From contig NZ_JMSZ01000016.1 of assembly GCF_000691225.1 (NCBI RefSeq), positions 682,001 to 746,000 of the forward strand: 64,000 nt of DNA. The letters run 5' to 3'. This stretch comes from Nitrincola lacisaponensis (GTDB taxonomy: Bacteria > Pseudomonadota > Gammaproteobacteria > Pseudomonadales > Balneatricaceae). Both the position numbers and the translations under genes were made by a program. The notes under the pieces are model-generated. The model ran no database searches, was not told the origin of the DNA, and saw nothing but the letters and a program-made list of their open reading frames with translations. Below are positions 36,695 to 44,424 of this stretch, in pieces. Positions within the stretch are counted from its first letter, which is position 1. Each line of letters begins with the position of its first letter.

Positions 36695-36719
36695 ATTGTA
36701 AGCTGAAATTACGCCAAAG

Positions 36720-36749
36720 TTGTTTTAAAACACAGAATAGGTCTATGAT
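36720..36749 (+). promoter_or_regulatory. Promoter with palindromic operator before the WYL gene
   Basis: TTGTTT (36720-36725) and TATGAT (36744-36749) are 18 bases apart and form a plausible sigma70 promoter. The perfect 12-base palindrome TGTTTTAAAACA (36721-36732) overlaps the -35 box, which would suit autorepression by the encoded WYL protein. A strong AAGGAGGT ribosome-binding site lies at 36763-36770. Confidence 0.5.
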
Positions 36750-36773
36750 GATCAAGTCATACAAGGAGGTCTC

Positions 36774-37790
36774 ATGACACAACAGCGCGATACCCTTTTC
36801 AGAACACTGGCCATGTTGCAGTTAATACCCAGGTCTCCAGGGTTTCGGGCAACCTCAACGCTCTGTGCTCTACTGGAAGAGCGGGGGTTCCGAGTCGATA
36901 TGCGCACAATTCAGCGCGACCTGGAAAAATTATCAAGCCACTTCCCGCTTCTGTGTGACAAACAACGCAAACCGTATCGTTGGTCGTTTGATCCTGCCTT
37001 CAAGAGTAACTTACCTGCACTGGATACCCCAACGGCACTGGCCTGGGTGCTGGCTGAAAGTTATTTACAGAATTTATTGCCCCAGGTTGCAGTGGAACAA
37101 CTGAGTAACCAATTCAGTTCGGCGCGAAAATATCTGGAGCAGCTCAGTGAAAATGGTTTTAGTCATTGGAGTCGTCAGGTTAAAGCTATTCCCAATGGAA
37201 AGGCACTCATTCCCGCCTTGATAGACCCGCACGTCTGGGCCAAGGTCACAGATGCACTGCTAAATGCGCGGGCATTGGATGTGACCTATTTGAGCCGGGC
37301 CAAGGGGGCGTTCAAAACCTACACCTTACACCCTCAGGGTCTTGTTGCACGGCATAGTGTGACCTATCTGCTTGCCACTGTGAATGAATATGACGACATA
37401 CGTCAGTTCGCACTGCATCGTATACAGCAGGCAAATGAGAGTGGCGACGCCTACAAACCCAAGGCCGACTTTGATTTGGATGATTACTTAAGCCAGGGAG
37501 CGTTTGGATATCCACTGGATGGGAAGCCGGTTGAGCTGGTGGCACGTGTGCGGCCTGAAGTTGCCTGGCTATTGTCCGAAACACCGGTCAGTGAAATACA
37601 ACAGTTATCTGAACCAGACATTGAGGGTTGGGTCACCCTCACAGCAACACTGCCAAATGATCAGCAAACACTTTGGTGGATTATGGGGTTCGGTGCATCC
37701 ATCCAAGTGATTGAGCCAGCAAGTTGGCGAGATATGATTTACCAGAATGCACAACAGATTGTGGACTGGCAACAGTCTGCTGTGGTTTGA
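36774..37790 (+). CDS. WYL-domain transcriptional regulator
   Basis: A 338-residue regulator with an N-terminal winged helix-turn-helix (TSTLCALLEERGFRVDMRTI, then QRDLEKLS) and a central WYL domain (about 150-230) that contains TYLSRAKGAFKTYTLHPQGL and HSVTYLLATVNEYDDIRQFA, followed by a WCX-like C-terminal region. Proteins of this type (for example BrxR/CapW-like regulators) commonly repress defence operons until a nucleic-acid or nucleotide ligand appears. It follows the AAA ATPase and precedes an LprI-like gene by 15 bases. Its own operator is probably the palindrome at 36721-36732. Confidence 0.88.
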   Translation: MTQQRDTLFRTLAMLQLIPRSPGFRATSTLCALLEERGFRVDMRTIQRDLEKLSSHFPLLCDKQRKPYRWSFDPAFKSNLPALDTPTALAWVLAESYLQNLLPQVAVEQLSNQFSSARKYLEQLSENGFSHWSRQVKAIPNGKALIPALIDPHVWAKVTDALLNARALDVTYLSRAKGAFKTYTLHPQGLVARHSVTYLLATVNEYDDIRQFALHRIQQANESGDAYKPKADFDLDDYLSQGAFGYPLDGKPVELVARVRPEVAWLLSETPVSEIQQLSEPDIEGWVTLTATLPNDQQTLWWIMGFGASIQVIEPASWRDMIYQNAQQIVDWQQSAVV

Positions 37791-37805
37791 GATGATGAGG
37801 TGAGC

Positions 37806-38225
37806 ATGAAACTTATCTTTAAAGCCGTTTTTGTACTCATCCTGGTATCTTCTAATGCCTCTGCCTGGCCGACCAGAGATCATTTTAACGCTATGTATCA
37901 AGAGTGTGTTACCAGGGAGGGAGGATACCTAACCAATGGTATTATCTCTATGTGCACGAACGAAGTGTTAGTAGAAGTGATTGATCGGCTTGAACTTCGT
38001 GTTGAAGAAATGTCGCAACCTGAAGATTATGACCAGGTTAATGAAAGGTTCGAAGCTTATGATCTTGAACAGCGAACATTGTTTCAATCCGGTGTTGAAG
38101 ATTACAAGAAATCCATCGTCCAGGTGTGCAATTTTATGGGGTATCACGTTGGTGGTCCAGCCAACCCATTATGTGTAATGGATATGATGGTTAATTTAGT
38201 TACGATATTGGAGCGATATGATTAA
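37806..38225 (+). CDS. Secreted LprI-like (DUF1311-type) protein
   Basis: A 139-residue protein with a signal peptide (MKLIFKAVFVLILVSSNASA) and a mature part with four cysteines in the pattern YQECVTREGG, SMCTNEV, VQVCNFMG, PLCVMDM. This spacing and the intervening amphipathic helix match the lysozyme-inhibitor LprI/DUF1311 family, probably with two disulfides in the periplasm. GAGGTG precedes ATG 37806; GTG 37800 is an alternative. It starts 15 bases after the WYL gene and may be co-transcribed. A role in defence is not evident. Confidence 0.65.
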   Translation: MKLIFKAVFVLILVSSNASAWPTRDHFNAMYQECVTREGGYLTNGIISMCTNEVLVEVIDRLELRVEEMSQPEDYDQVNERFEAYDLEQRTLFQSGVEDYKKSIVQVCNFMGYHVGGPANPLCVMDMMVNLVTILERYD

Positions 38226-38447
38226 GGCGATGCGTTATACATTAGAGCTTGATGGGCATTGATCGAGTCAATGTAGTGCGATGATATTTATGTAGGTGAG
38301 CTTATGAAGCTTGAACCTCTCGTTGGAGTGTGGCTCGCTGAGGTGAGGAAATAGAGAGTTGTTGCTCATAGGTATGCGCTCTCTGATGGTGAGTTTTCAA
38401 TACGCGATACGCTTGAGACTAAAAACAGAATATTCAGGAGAACATGG

Positions 38448-39935
38448 ATGCCGGACACAAAACAAGATGTTTTGGTCAGTTGGATTGGTGGCAACGATAT
38501 TGTTTCAGCCCAAAGAGGCCAAGATGGTCCAATCCTGTCAACAATCAAAGCTAATACGTTTGATCGTATTGAGCTTTTGTACAACTACCCCGATGAAGAA
38601 GTGGCTAGTTTCCTAGACTGGTTAACGTCACAAGTTGTTACACCTATTAACGTAACTAAAGTAATCCTATCCTCACCTGTGGATTTTGCTGATATCTATC
38701 AAGCGGCATCAGCTTTGTTGAATGATCTCTCTAATCAAAAAACTAAGCTATCAATTTTACTCAGCCCCGGAACACCAGCAATGCAAGCTGTTTGGATTCT
38801 TTTGGGGAAAACCCGCTACGAGTGTTTATTTTACCAGTCATCTAAAGAACAGGGAGTGGAGCTGGTTGAGATACCTTTTGAGTTATCAGCGGAATATATC
38901 CCCAAGGTTTCAAAAATTGCAGATGAAAAGCTTATCAACATGGCTGATTCACAAGTGCCGATTGATGCCGCTTTCGACAATATCATTACTCGCAATCCAC
39001 GGATGATGGCTTTAAAATCGCAAGCTCAAATTTTGGCTCAAAAAACTGTTCCTGTGCTTATTTATGGTGAAACAGGGACTGGCAAGGAACTCTTTGCGCG
39101 TGCTATTCACAATGCCAGTTCAAGACAAAATAAACCTTTTGTTGCCATTAACTGTGGTGCTATTCCAAAAGACCTCGCGGATTCTGTTCTTTTTGGCCAC
39201 AAAAAAGGTGCGTTCACCGGAGCTGTGTCGGATAAACTAGGCGTCTTTCAGCAGGCTAATGGGGGTACTTTGTTCTTGGATGAATTTGGCGAACTAACGC
39301 CAGAAGTTCAAGTGCGTCTACTAAGGGTGCTGCAAGAGAGTCGACTCACACCTGTTGGTGCAACGTCGGAGATATCAGTCGATGTTCGTATCATTACGGC
39401 GACCCATAAAAACCTGATGGACGGTGTTATCCAGGGAACATTTAGAGAAGATCTTTTCTATCGTATCGCGGTAGGCGTTCTTCATTTACCTCCCATTCGT
39501 CATCGGGAAGGTGACTTAATTTTACTAACCGAGATGTTATTAGAGTCACTCAGCAAACAAGATGAATCGCTGAGTAAGAAACTTTCCGTTGAAGCAAAAA
39601 ATCTTATCTTAAAGCATCCTTGGCATGGAAATATTCGTGAACTGCAGTCAACACTTCTCCGCGCGGTGCTATGGAGTGATACTGACTCTGTTACTGGTAG
39701 TGATTTAGAGTCTGCCTTATTTAAAATGCCGACTAAAGAAAACGACCTGCTATCTCTCGATGTTTCACAAGGAGTTGATATACAAAAGGTTATCGGTGAC
39801 TTAGTAAAGCATTACGTTCTGGAAACCCTCGCTTTTACTGGTCAGAATAAAACGCAAGCGGCACAGCTATTAGGGTTAAAGAGTCAGCAAACACTGACAA
39901 ATTGGATGGAAAAGTACGGTATTTCTCAGTCATAG
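38448..39935 (+). CDS. Sigma54 activator with CARF-like N-terminal domain (RtcR-like)
   Basis: A 495-residue sigma54-dependent regulator. Residues 1-165 are not a response-regulator receiver; they resemble the RtcR N-terminal CARF domain, with DRIELLYN near 39-46, PVDFADIYQAASALL near 77-91 and the hallmark LSILLSPGTPAMQAVWILLG (101-120), whose S-x-GT-x-x-M motif is the ligand loop of CARF proteins. The AAA+ core has Walker A GETGTGKE (207-214), GAFTGA (254-259) and Walker B GGTLFLDEF (272-280). A Fis-like helix-turn-helix ends the protein (QAAQLLGLKSQQTLTNWM). AGGAGAAC precedes the ATG. hsdR follows after about 50 bases, with a perfect sigma54 promoter between them, so it most likely activates the restriction operon. 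Confidence 0.85.
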   Translation: MPDTKQDVLVSWIGGNDIVSAQRGQDGPILSTIKANTFDRIELLYNYPDEEVASFLDWLTSQVVTPINVTKVILSSPVDFADIYQAASALLNDLSNQKTKLSILLSPGTPAMQAVWILLGKTRYECLFYQSSKEQGVELVEIPFELSAEYIPKVSKIADEKLINMADSQVPIDAAFDNIITRNPRMMALKSQAQILAQKTVPVLIYGETGTGKELFARAIHNASSRQNKPFVAINCGAIPKDLADSVLFGHKKGAFTGAVSDKLGVFQQANGGTLFLDEFGELTPEVQVRLLRVLQESRLTPVGATSEISVDVRIITATHKNLMDGVIQGTFREDLFYRIAVGVLHLPPIRHREGDLILLTEMLLESLSKQDESLSKKLSVEAKNLILKHPWHGNIRELQSTLLRAVLWSDTDSVTGSDLESALFKMPTKENDLLSLDVSQGVDIQKVIGDLVKHYVLETLAFTGQNKTQAAQLLGLKSQQTLTNWMEKYGISQS

Positions 39936-39941
39936 ACTCAC

Positions 39942-39958
39942 TTGGCACGCTCTTCGCA
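39942..39958 (+). promoter_or_regulatory. Sigma54 promoter (-24/-12) of the hsd operon
   Basis: TTGGCACG at 39942-39949 followed by TCGCA at 39954-39958 places the invariant GG (39944-39945) and GC (39956-39957) exactly ten bases apart, a close match to TGGCACG-N4-TTGC. Initiation is expected near 39969, just upstream of the hsdR start codon. The upstream gene encodes a sigma54 activator. Confidence 0.82.
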
Positions 39959-39987
39959 TTGTGAAGGGCATGAATAGAATTATAGAT

Positions 39988-42900
39988 ATGAAATCAGTGA
40001 ACTTTGAATTTCTACGACCAGAAAACGATGTACTGGCTAATTTGGGCGGATTGGCAGAAGCTGTGCTGCACATAGATCCGGGCAGCGCCCTGACTCGTCT
40101 GCGTAGTTTTGCTGAAGAGCTGACCAAGGCTATCTACAAAGAAGAACTGTTGCCACGTATGCCGCAGTCCAGCTTTTATGAGCTGATCAAAAGTCCAGTA
40201 TTTGAAGACTGCGTTAGCAAGTCTCTCATTCACCAAATCAACTTCTTGCGTATACAAGGAAACGATACCGCTCATGGTGCGGAAGGTGAATTGCGTAATG
40301 CTCAGATGGCCTTAGGCACAGCGCATCAATTAGCCATGTACATGGCTGTTAAATACTATGGTAAAAAGAAAGAACAGCTTTCAGTGTTTCAAGAGGTCAA
40401 AGACCCAACATCCACGCTGAATCAACTGCATAAATCTGTCTCAACCTATGAGAAAGAACTACAGAAACAACAAGAAGAATTACAGCGCGTTATCGAACAG
40501 TTAGAGCAGGAACGGACTCGGAATATAGAAAAACTGGAAGCACCTGCCAAGCCAGATCAGCACAAGCGGCAACAGCAGAGCCAGCAAGTCGCAGACAGTC
40601 TCCAGTGGAATGAGACTAAGACCCGAGCACTTCTGATAGATGCCATGCTATTACAGGCAGGCTGGGATGTAAAAAATGCTGCAGAGGTTGGATTAGAGGT
40701 TGAAGTTCCTTTTAAATACAATCCAAGTGGCAAAGGTTACGTTGATTATGTCTTATGGGGCGATAATGGCCAACCGTTAGCCGTGGTTGAGGCGAAAAAG
40801 TCTGGTAATAAAAATCTGCAGGCAGGCCGCGAGCAAGCACGTTTATATGCTGATGCTATGGAGGAACAAGGGTTTCAGCGTCCCGTTATTTTTTATTCCA
40901 ACGGTTATGAAACCTTTATCTGGGATGATCAGCAGTACAATACCTACCGCCCAGTATATGGTTTCTATCGTAAAGATAGTTTGGAATATCTTATATACCA
41001 GCGTCATTATCGTGCTGCTGAATTGGAGCAGTTTAATCCAGAATTGAGTATTGCTGACCGGCCTTATCAGATTGAGGCGATCAAAACGGTAGCGGCACAT
41101 TTCCAGAATCAGCGTCGTAAAGCGCTTATCATTCAAGCAACAGGCACTGGTAAAACGCGGGTTGCTATCGCGCTGACCGAACTGCTACTGCGCACTGGCT
41201 GGGCAAAACGTGCGCTATTTTTGTGTGATCGTAAAGAGCTACGAACGCAGGCCGACGAGGCATTCAAGCAGAACCTTCCATCTGAGCCTCGTTGTGTCAT
41301 AGGTGAAACGAATAAAATCGATCAGAGTGCCCGCATTTACATTGCCACGTATCCCGGCATGATGAACCGTTTCGCTCAGTTGGATGTGGGCTTCTTTGAC
41401 CTGATTATCGCGGATGAGTCACATCGCAGTATCTACAATAAGTACCGTGACCTGTTTGACTATTTTGATGCCCTACAGGTAGGACTGACCGCTACGCCGG
41501 TAAAATTTATCAGCCGCAACACCTTCGATATCTTCGATTGCGAAACTACTGACCCGACATTTGAATTTGGACTGGATGCCGCCATAAACAATGAACCGCC
41601 ATACCTTGTGCCTTTCCGTGTAAAAGACCTCACCACCGATTTTCTTCGAGATGGGATACATTACAACGATTTGACGGATGCACAAAAACGACAGCTAGAA
41701 GAAGACCTCGGAGAGGAAGAAGCGAAGATCACGACTATTGCTGGCAAAGATATTGGCCGTAAAATTTTCAGTGAAGACACAGACCGCATCATACTTGAGA
41801 ACCTTATCAATAATGGCATCAAGGATGAGACGGGCTCATTGGTCGGCAAAACTATTGTGTTTGCTCAGCGCCAGGATCATGCCGAACATCTTGAAAAGCT
41901 GTTCTGTGATCTTTACCCGCAATACGGCACAAAAGTTTGCAAGGTCATCCACAACGGGATTCCACATGTGGAAAGTCTGATTAAGGAGTTTAAAAAAGCG
42001 GATAATGAGTTTCGTATCGCCATTTCTGTTGACATGCTGGATACGGGTATAGACGTACCAGAAGTGGTTAACCTTGTATTTGCCAAACCGGTTAAAAGCT
42101 GGGTGAAATTCTGGCAGATGATCGGAAGAGGAACGCGCTTGCGTCCAAACCTTTTTGGGCCGGGGAAACATAAAACCGAGTTCCTGATTTTTGATCACTA
42201 CGGCAACTTTGATTTCTTTGAACAGGAGTACAAAGAGCCAGAAGATACCGGCAGCAAATCACTGCTACAAACTACCTTCGAAACTCGCTTAGAACTCGCG
42301 CAGGCTGCTCTCAAGCAGAATCATGCTGCGGCATTCGATACCGCAATTGAGTTGCTGAAAGCGGATATAAATGATCTGCCCGATACCAGTATTGCGGTGA
42401 AGCGTGAATTGCGTACAGTACACCAGTTGCAACAAACAGATCTGTTGCAAAAACTGGATGCCAGAACCCAACACCTACTTGCCAATACCCTGGCTCCGTT
42501 GATGTCCGCAAGGGTGCTGCGAGATAAACACGCCACCCAGTTAGATAAGCTGATAGCGGGTATTCAACGCTGTCTAGTGGAAAGGGCGAGCTGTTTTGAT
42601 GATGGGCGTGATGAGCTATTGAGTGAACTGGATAAGCTAGCCATTAATATTCAGGCTGTTCGCCAGAAAGATACCCATATAGCTGAAGTACGCAGTGCCG
42701 ACTTTTGGCAGAACCCAACAATCGAGAAGTTGGAAATGGTACGCAAAGAACTGCGCGGTATTATGAAGTATCGTCAGCAGAAAGTTGGACCAGGTTATGA
42801 AATCGCTAGCACGCGAACAGGCGATGCTGGCGTTAAAGAACATGAACGAGTCGTTAAGATCTCTGGTGCCAGTGAAGCCATGATGTATCGACGCAGGCTG

Positions 42901-43365
42901 AAAACGATTCTCGATAATATGGTGGCTGAAAACCCAACCTTGCAAAAAATCCGCAAGGGTGAATCCATCGCTGAGCTTGAACTCAAGTCTTTAACCTCTA
43001 CCATCTTGACTAGCCACCCCGGTGTAAACCTGGATGTGCTAAATGAGTTTTATGGTCGTACCGCAGATCAGCTGCACATGACTGTGAGAGAAATTATTGG
43101 TCTTGATCCGCAAGCGATTGAAGAACATTTCAAAAACTTCTTACATGCTCATCCAACACTTAAAGCCAAGCAGGTACAATTTATGAACCTGCTGAAAAAC
43201 TACATTGCCCAGCACGGCTCTATCGTGATCGAAACCCTGTACGATGCGCCATTTACCTCCGTATCGCACGAAGGCATTGATGGCGTATTCACCCCCGATG
43301 ACGTAGGCGAGCTGATTACCGTGTTGAAACCCTTTATCAAGCAGGATGCACAACATGACCAATAA
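39988..43365 (+). CDS. hsdR: Type I restriction enzyme R subunit
   Basis: Motor and nuclease subunit of a type I restriction system (1125 residues). Residues about 1-115 resemble the DUF4145/HEPN-like domain (LRIQGNDTAHG near 91-101), followed by a coiled coil to about 200. The PD-(D/E)xK nuclease is at 248-272 (GYVDYVLWG ... AVVEAKKSG). The SF2 translocase has Walker A QATGTGKT near 383-390, motif II ADESH near 474-478 and motif III GLTATP. The C-terminus matches the EcoEI-type helical region. I prefer ATG 39988 from where similarity begins; ATG 39970 and GTG 39961 are in frame, but 39961 would lie upstream of the predicted transcription start. Confidence 0.93.
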   Translation: MKSVNFEFLRPENDVLANLGGLAEAVLHIDPGSALTRLRSFAEELTKAIYKEELLPRMPQSSFYELIKSPVFEDCVSKSLIHQINFLRIQGNDTAHGAEGELRNAQMALGTAHQLAMYMAVKYYGKKKEQLSVFQEVKDPTSTLNQLHKSVSTYEKELQKQQEELQRVIEQLEQERTRNIEKLEAPAKPDQHKRQQQSQQVADSLQWNETKTRALLIDAMLLQAGWDVKNAAEVGLEVEVPFKYNPSGKGYVDYVLWGDNGQPLAVVEAKKSGNKNLQAGREQARLYADAMEEQGFQRPVIFYSNGYETFIWDDQQYNTYRPVYGFYRKDSLEYLIYQRHYRAAELEQFNPELSIADRPYQIEAIKTVAAHFQNQRRKALIIQATGTGKTRVAIALTELLLRTGWAKRALFLCDRKELRTQADEAFKQNLPSEPRCVIGETNKIDQSARIYIATYPGMMNRFAQLDVGFFDLIIADESHRSIYNKYRDLFDYFDALQVGLTATPVKFISRNTFDIFDCETTDPTFEFGLDAAINNEPPYLVPFRVKDLTTDFLRDGIHYNDLTDAQKRQLEEDLGEEEAKITTIAGKDIGRKIFSEDTDRIILENLINNGIKDETGSLVGKTIVFAQRQDHAEHLEKLFCDLYPQYGTKVCKVIHNGIPHVESLIKEFKKADNEFRIAISVDMLDTGIDVPEVVNLVFAKPVKSWVKFWQMIGRGTRLRPNLFGPGKHKTEFLIFDHYGNFDFFEQEYKEPEDTGSKSLLQTTFETRLELAQAALKQNHAAAFDTAIELLKADINDLPDTSIAVKRELRTVHQLQQTDLLQKLDARTQHLLANTLAPLMSARVLRDKHATQLDKLIAGIQRCLVERASCFDDGRDELLSELDKLAINIQAVRQKDTHIAEVRSADFWQNPTIEKLEMVRKELRGIMKYRQQKVGPGYEIASTRTGDAGVKEHERVVKISGASEAMMYRRRLKTILDNMVAENPTLQKIRKGESIAELELKSLTSTILTSHPGVNLDVLNEFYGRTADQLHMTVREIIGLDPQAIEEHFKNFLHAHPTLKAKQVQFMNLLKNYIAQHGSIVIETLYDAPFTSVSHEGIDGVFTPDDVGELITVLKPFIKQDAQHDQ

Positions 43366-44422
43366 GGAGCTTATCTCGAATAATCTGTATACCGCCATTG
43401 CAGACGTTGTTCAGCACGCTCGCCAGCAGGTAAAACAGGCCGTCAACCAGCAGATGGTGCAGGCATACTGGCATATTGGACGCTTGATTGTTGAGCAGGA
43501 GCAACAGGGGCAGGAGAGAGCCGAATACGGCAAACAGCAGCTCGGCCAGTTATCCAAGCGCCTGCAAAGCGACTTTGGCAAAGGCTTTGATGTCACCAAT
43601 CTGCGTAATATGCGCCAGTTCTATCTGACGTTTCCAAAACGCGACGCACTGCGTCTCGAATTGAGTTGGACACACTATCGCAGCCTGATCCGTATAGAAA
43701 ATCCACAGGCTCGCGATTGGTATGCTAACGAGGCGGCAACACAAAATTGGAGCGCTCGTGCTCTGGAGCGCCAAATCGGTGTGCTGTATTACGAGCGCCT
43801 GCTCTCCAGCAAAGAAAAATCGCCGGTTGAGCAAGAAGCACAAACCAAAACCGCAGAACTGGCGGAAAGCCCCAAAGATTATCTGCGTGACCCATACATA
43901 CTCGACTTTCTTAACCTGCAGGACAAAACCTATCAGGAAAGCGATTTAGAACAGTCCATTATCAGCAACCTACAACAGTTTCTGCTTGAATTGGGGAAAG
44001 GCTTTGCCTTTGTAGAGCGCCAGCAACGCATTCGCACTGACGATGGCGATTATTTTATTGATCTGGTGTTCTATAACTTCCATCTCAAATGCTTTCTGCT
44101 CATCGACCTGAAAATGCACAAGTTGACGCATCAGGACGTGGGGCAAATGGACATGTACGTGCGCCTGTACGAAGAGCAAAAACGCCGACCTGATGACAAC
44201 CCAACCATCGGTTTGATTTTATGCAGTGAGCGCAACAACACCGTTGCCAAATACTCCGTACTCAATGAAAGCAAACAGCTTTTTGCCTCAAAATACGTTA
44301 CCGAACTGCCCAGCGAAGAAGAGCTGCAACAAGAGCTGGCGCGCGAACGGGAACGCGCACGGAAAAAAATGCTGCGTATTCAAGAAGCTAACACTACTTA
44401 TCGAACAGACACCCAGGAGTAA
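43355..44422 (+). CDS. YhcG/DUF1016-family PDDEXK nuclease
   Basis: A 355-residue protein of the DUF1016 family. The N-terminal part (about 1-170) contains the conserved QAYWHIGRLIVEQEQQG and LSWTHYRSLIRIENPQARDW segments, and the C-terminal PD-(D/E)xK fold has DGDYFIDLVFYN near 229-240 and LLIDLKM near 248-254 as metal-site residues. It overlaps the end of hsdR (11 bases if ATG 43355, 20 if ATG 43346) and is therefore co-translated with it. DUF1016 nucleases are often found beside type I restriction genes; their role there is not established. Confidence 0.85.
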   Translation: MTNKELISNNLYTAIADVVQHARQQVKQAVNQQMVQAYWHIGRLIVEQEQQGQERAEYGKQQLGQLSKRLQSDFGKGFDVTNLRNMRQFYLTFPKRDALRLELSWTHYRSLIRIENPQARDWYANEAATQNWSARALERQIGVLYYERLLSSKEKSPVEQEAQTKTAELAESPKDYLRDPYILDFLNLQDKTYQESDLEQSIISNLQQFLLELGKGFAFVERQQRIRTDDGDYFIDLVFYNFHLKCFLLIDLKMHKLTHQDVGQMDMYVRLYEEQKRRPDDNPTIGLILCSERNNTVAKYSVLNESKQLFASKYVTELPSEEELQQELARERERARKKMLRIQEANTTYRTDTQE

Positions 44423-44424
44423 AC

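Noticed and set aside
38325-38338. A second sigma54-like element (GG-N10-GC) upstream of the CARF-like regulator gene
   Set aside because: The spacing is right, but the -24 core reads TTGGAG rather than TGGCA and the -12 core TCGCT is imperfect. This spacing occurs by chance often enough that autoregulation is not supported.
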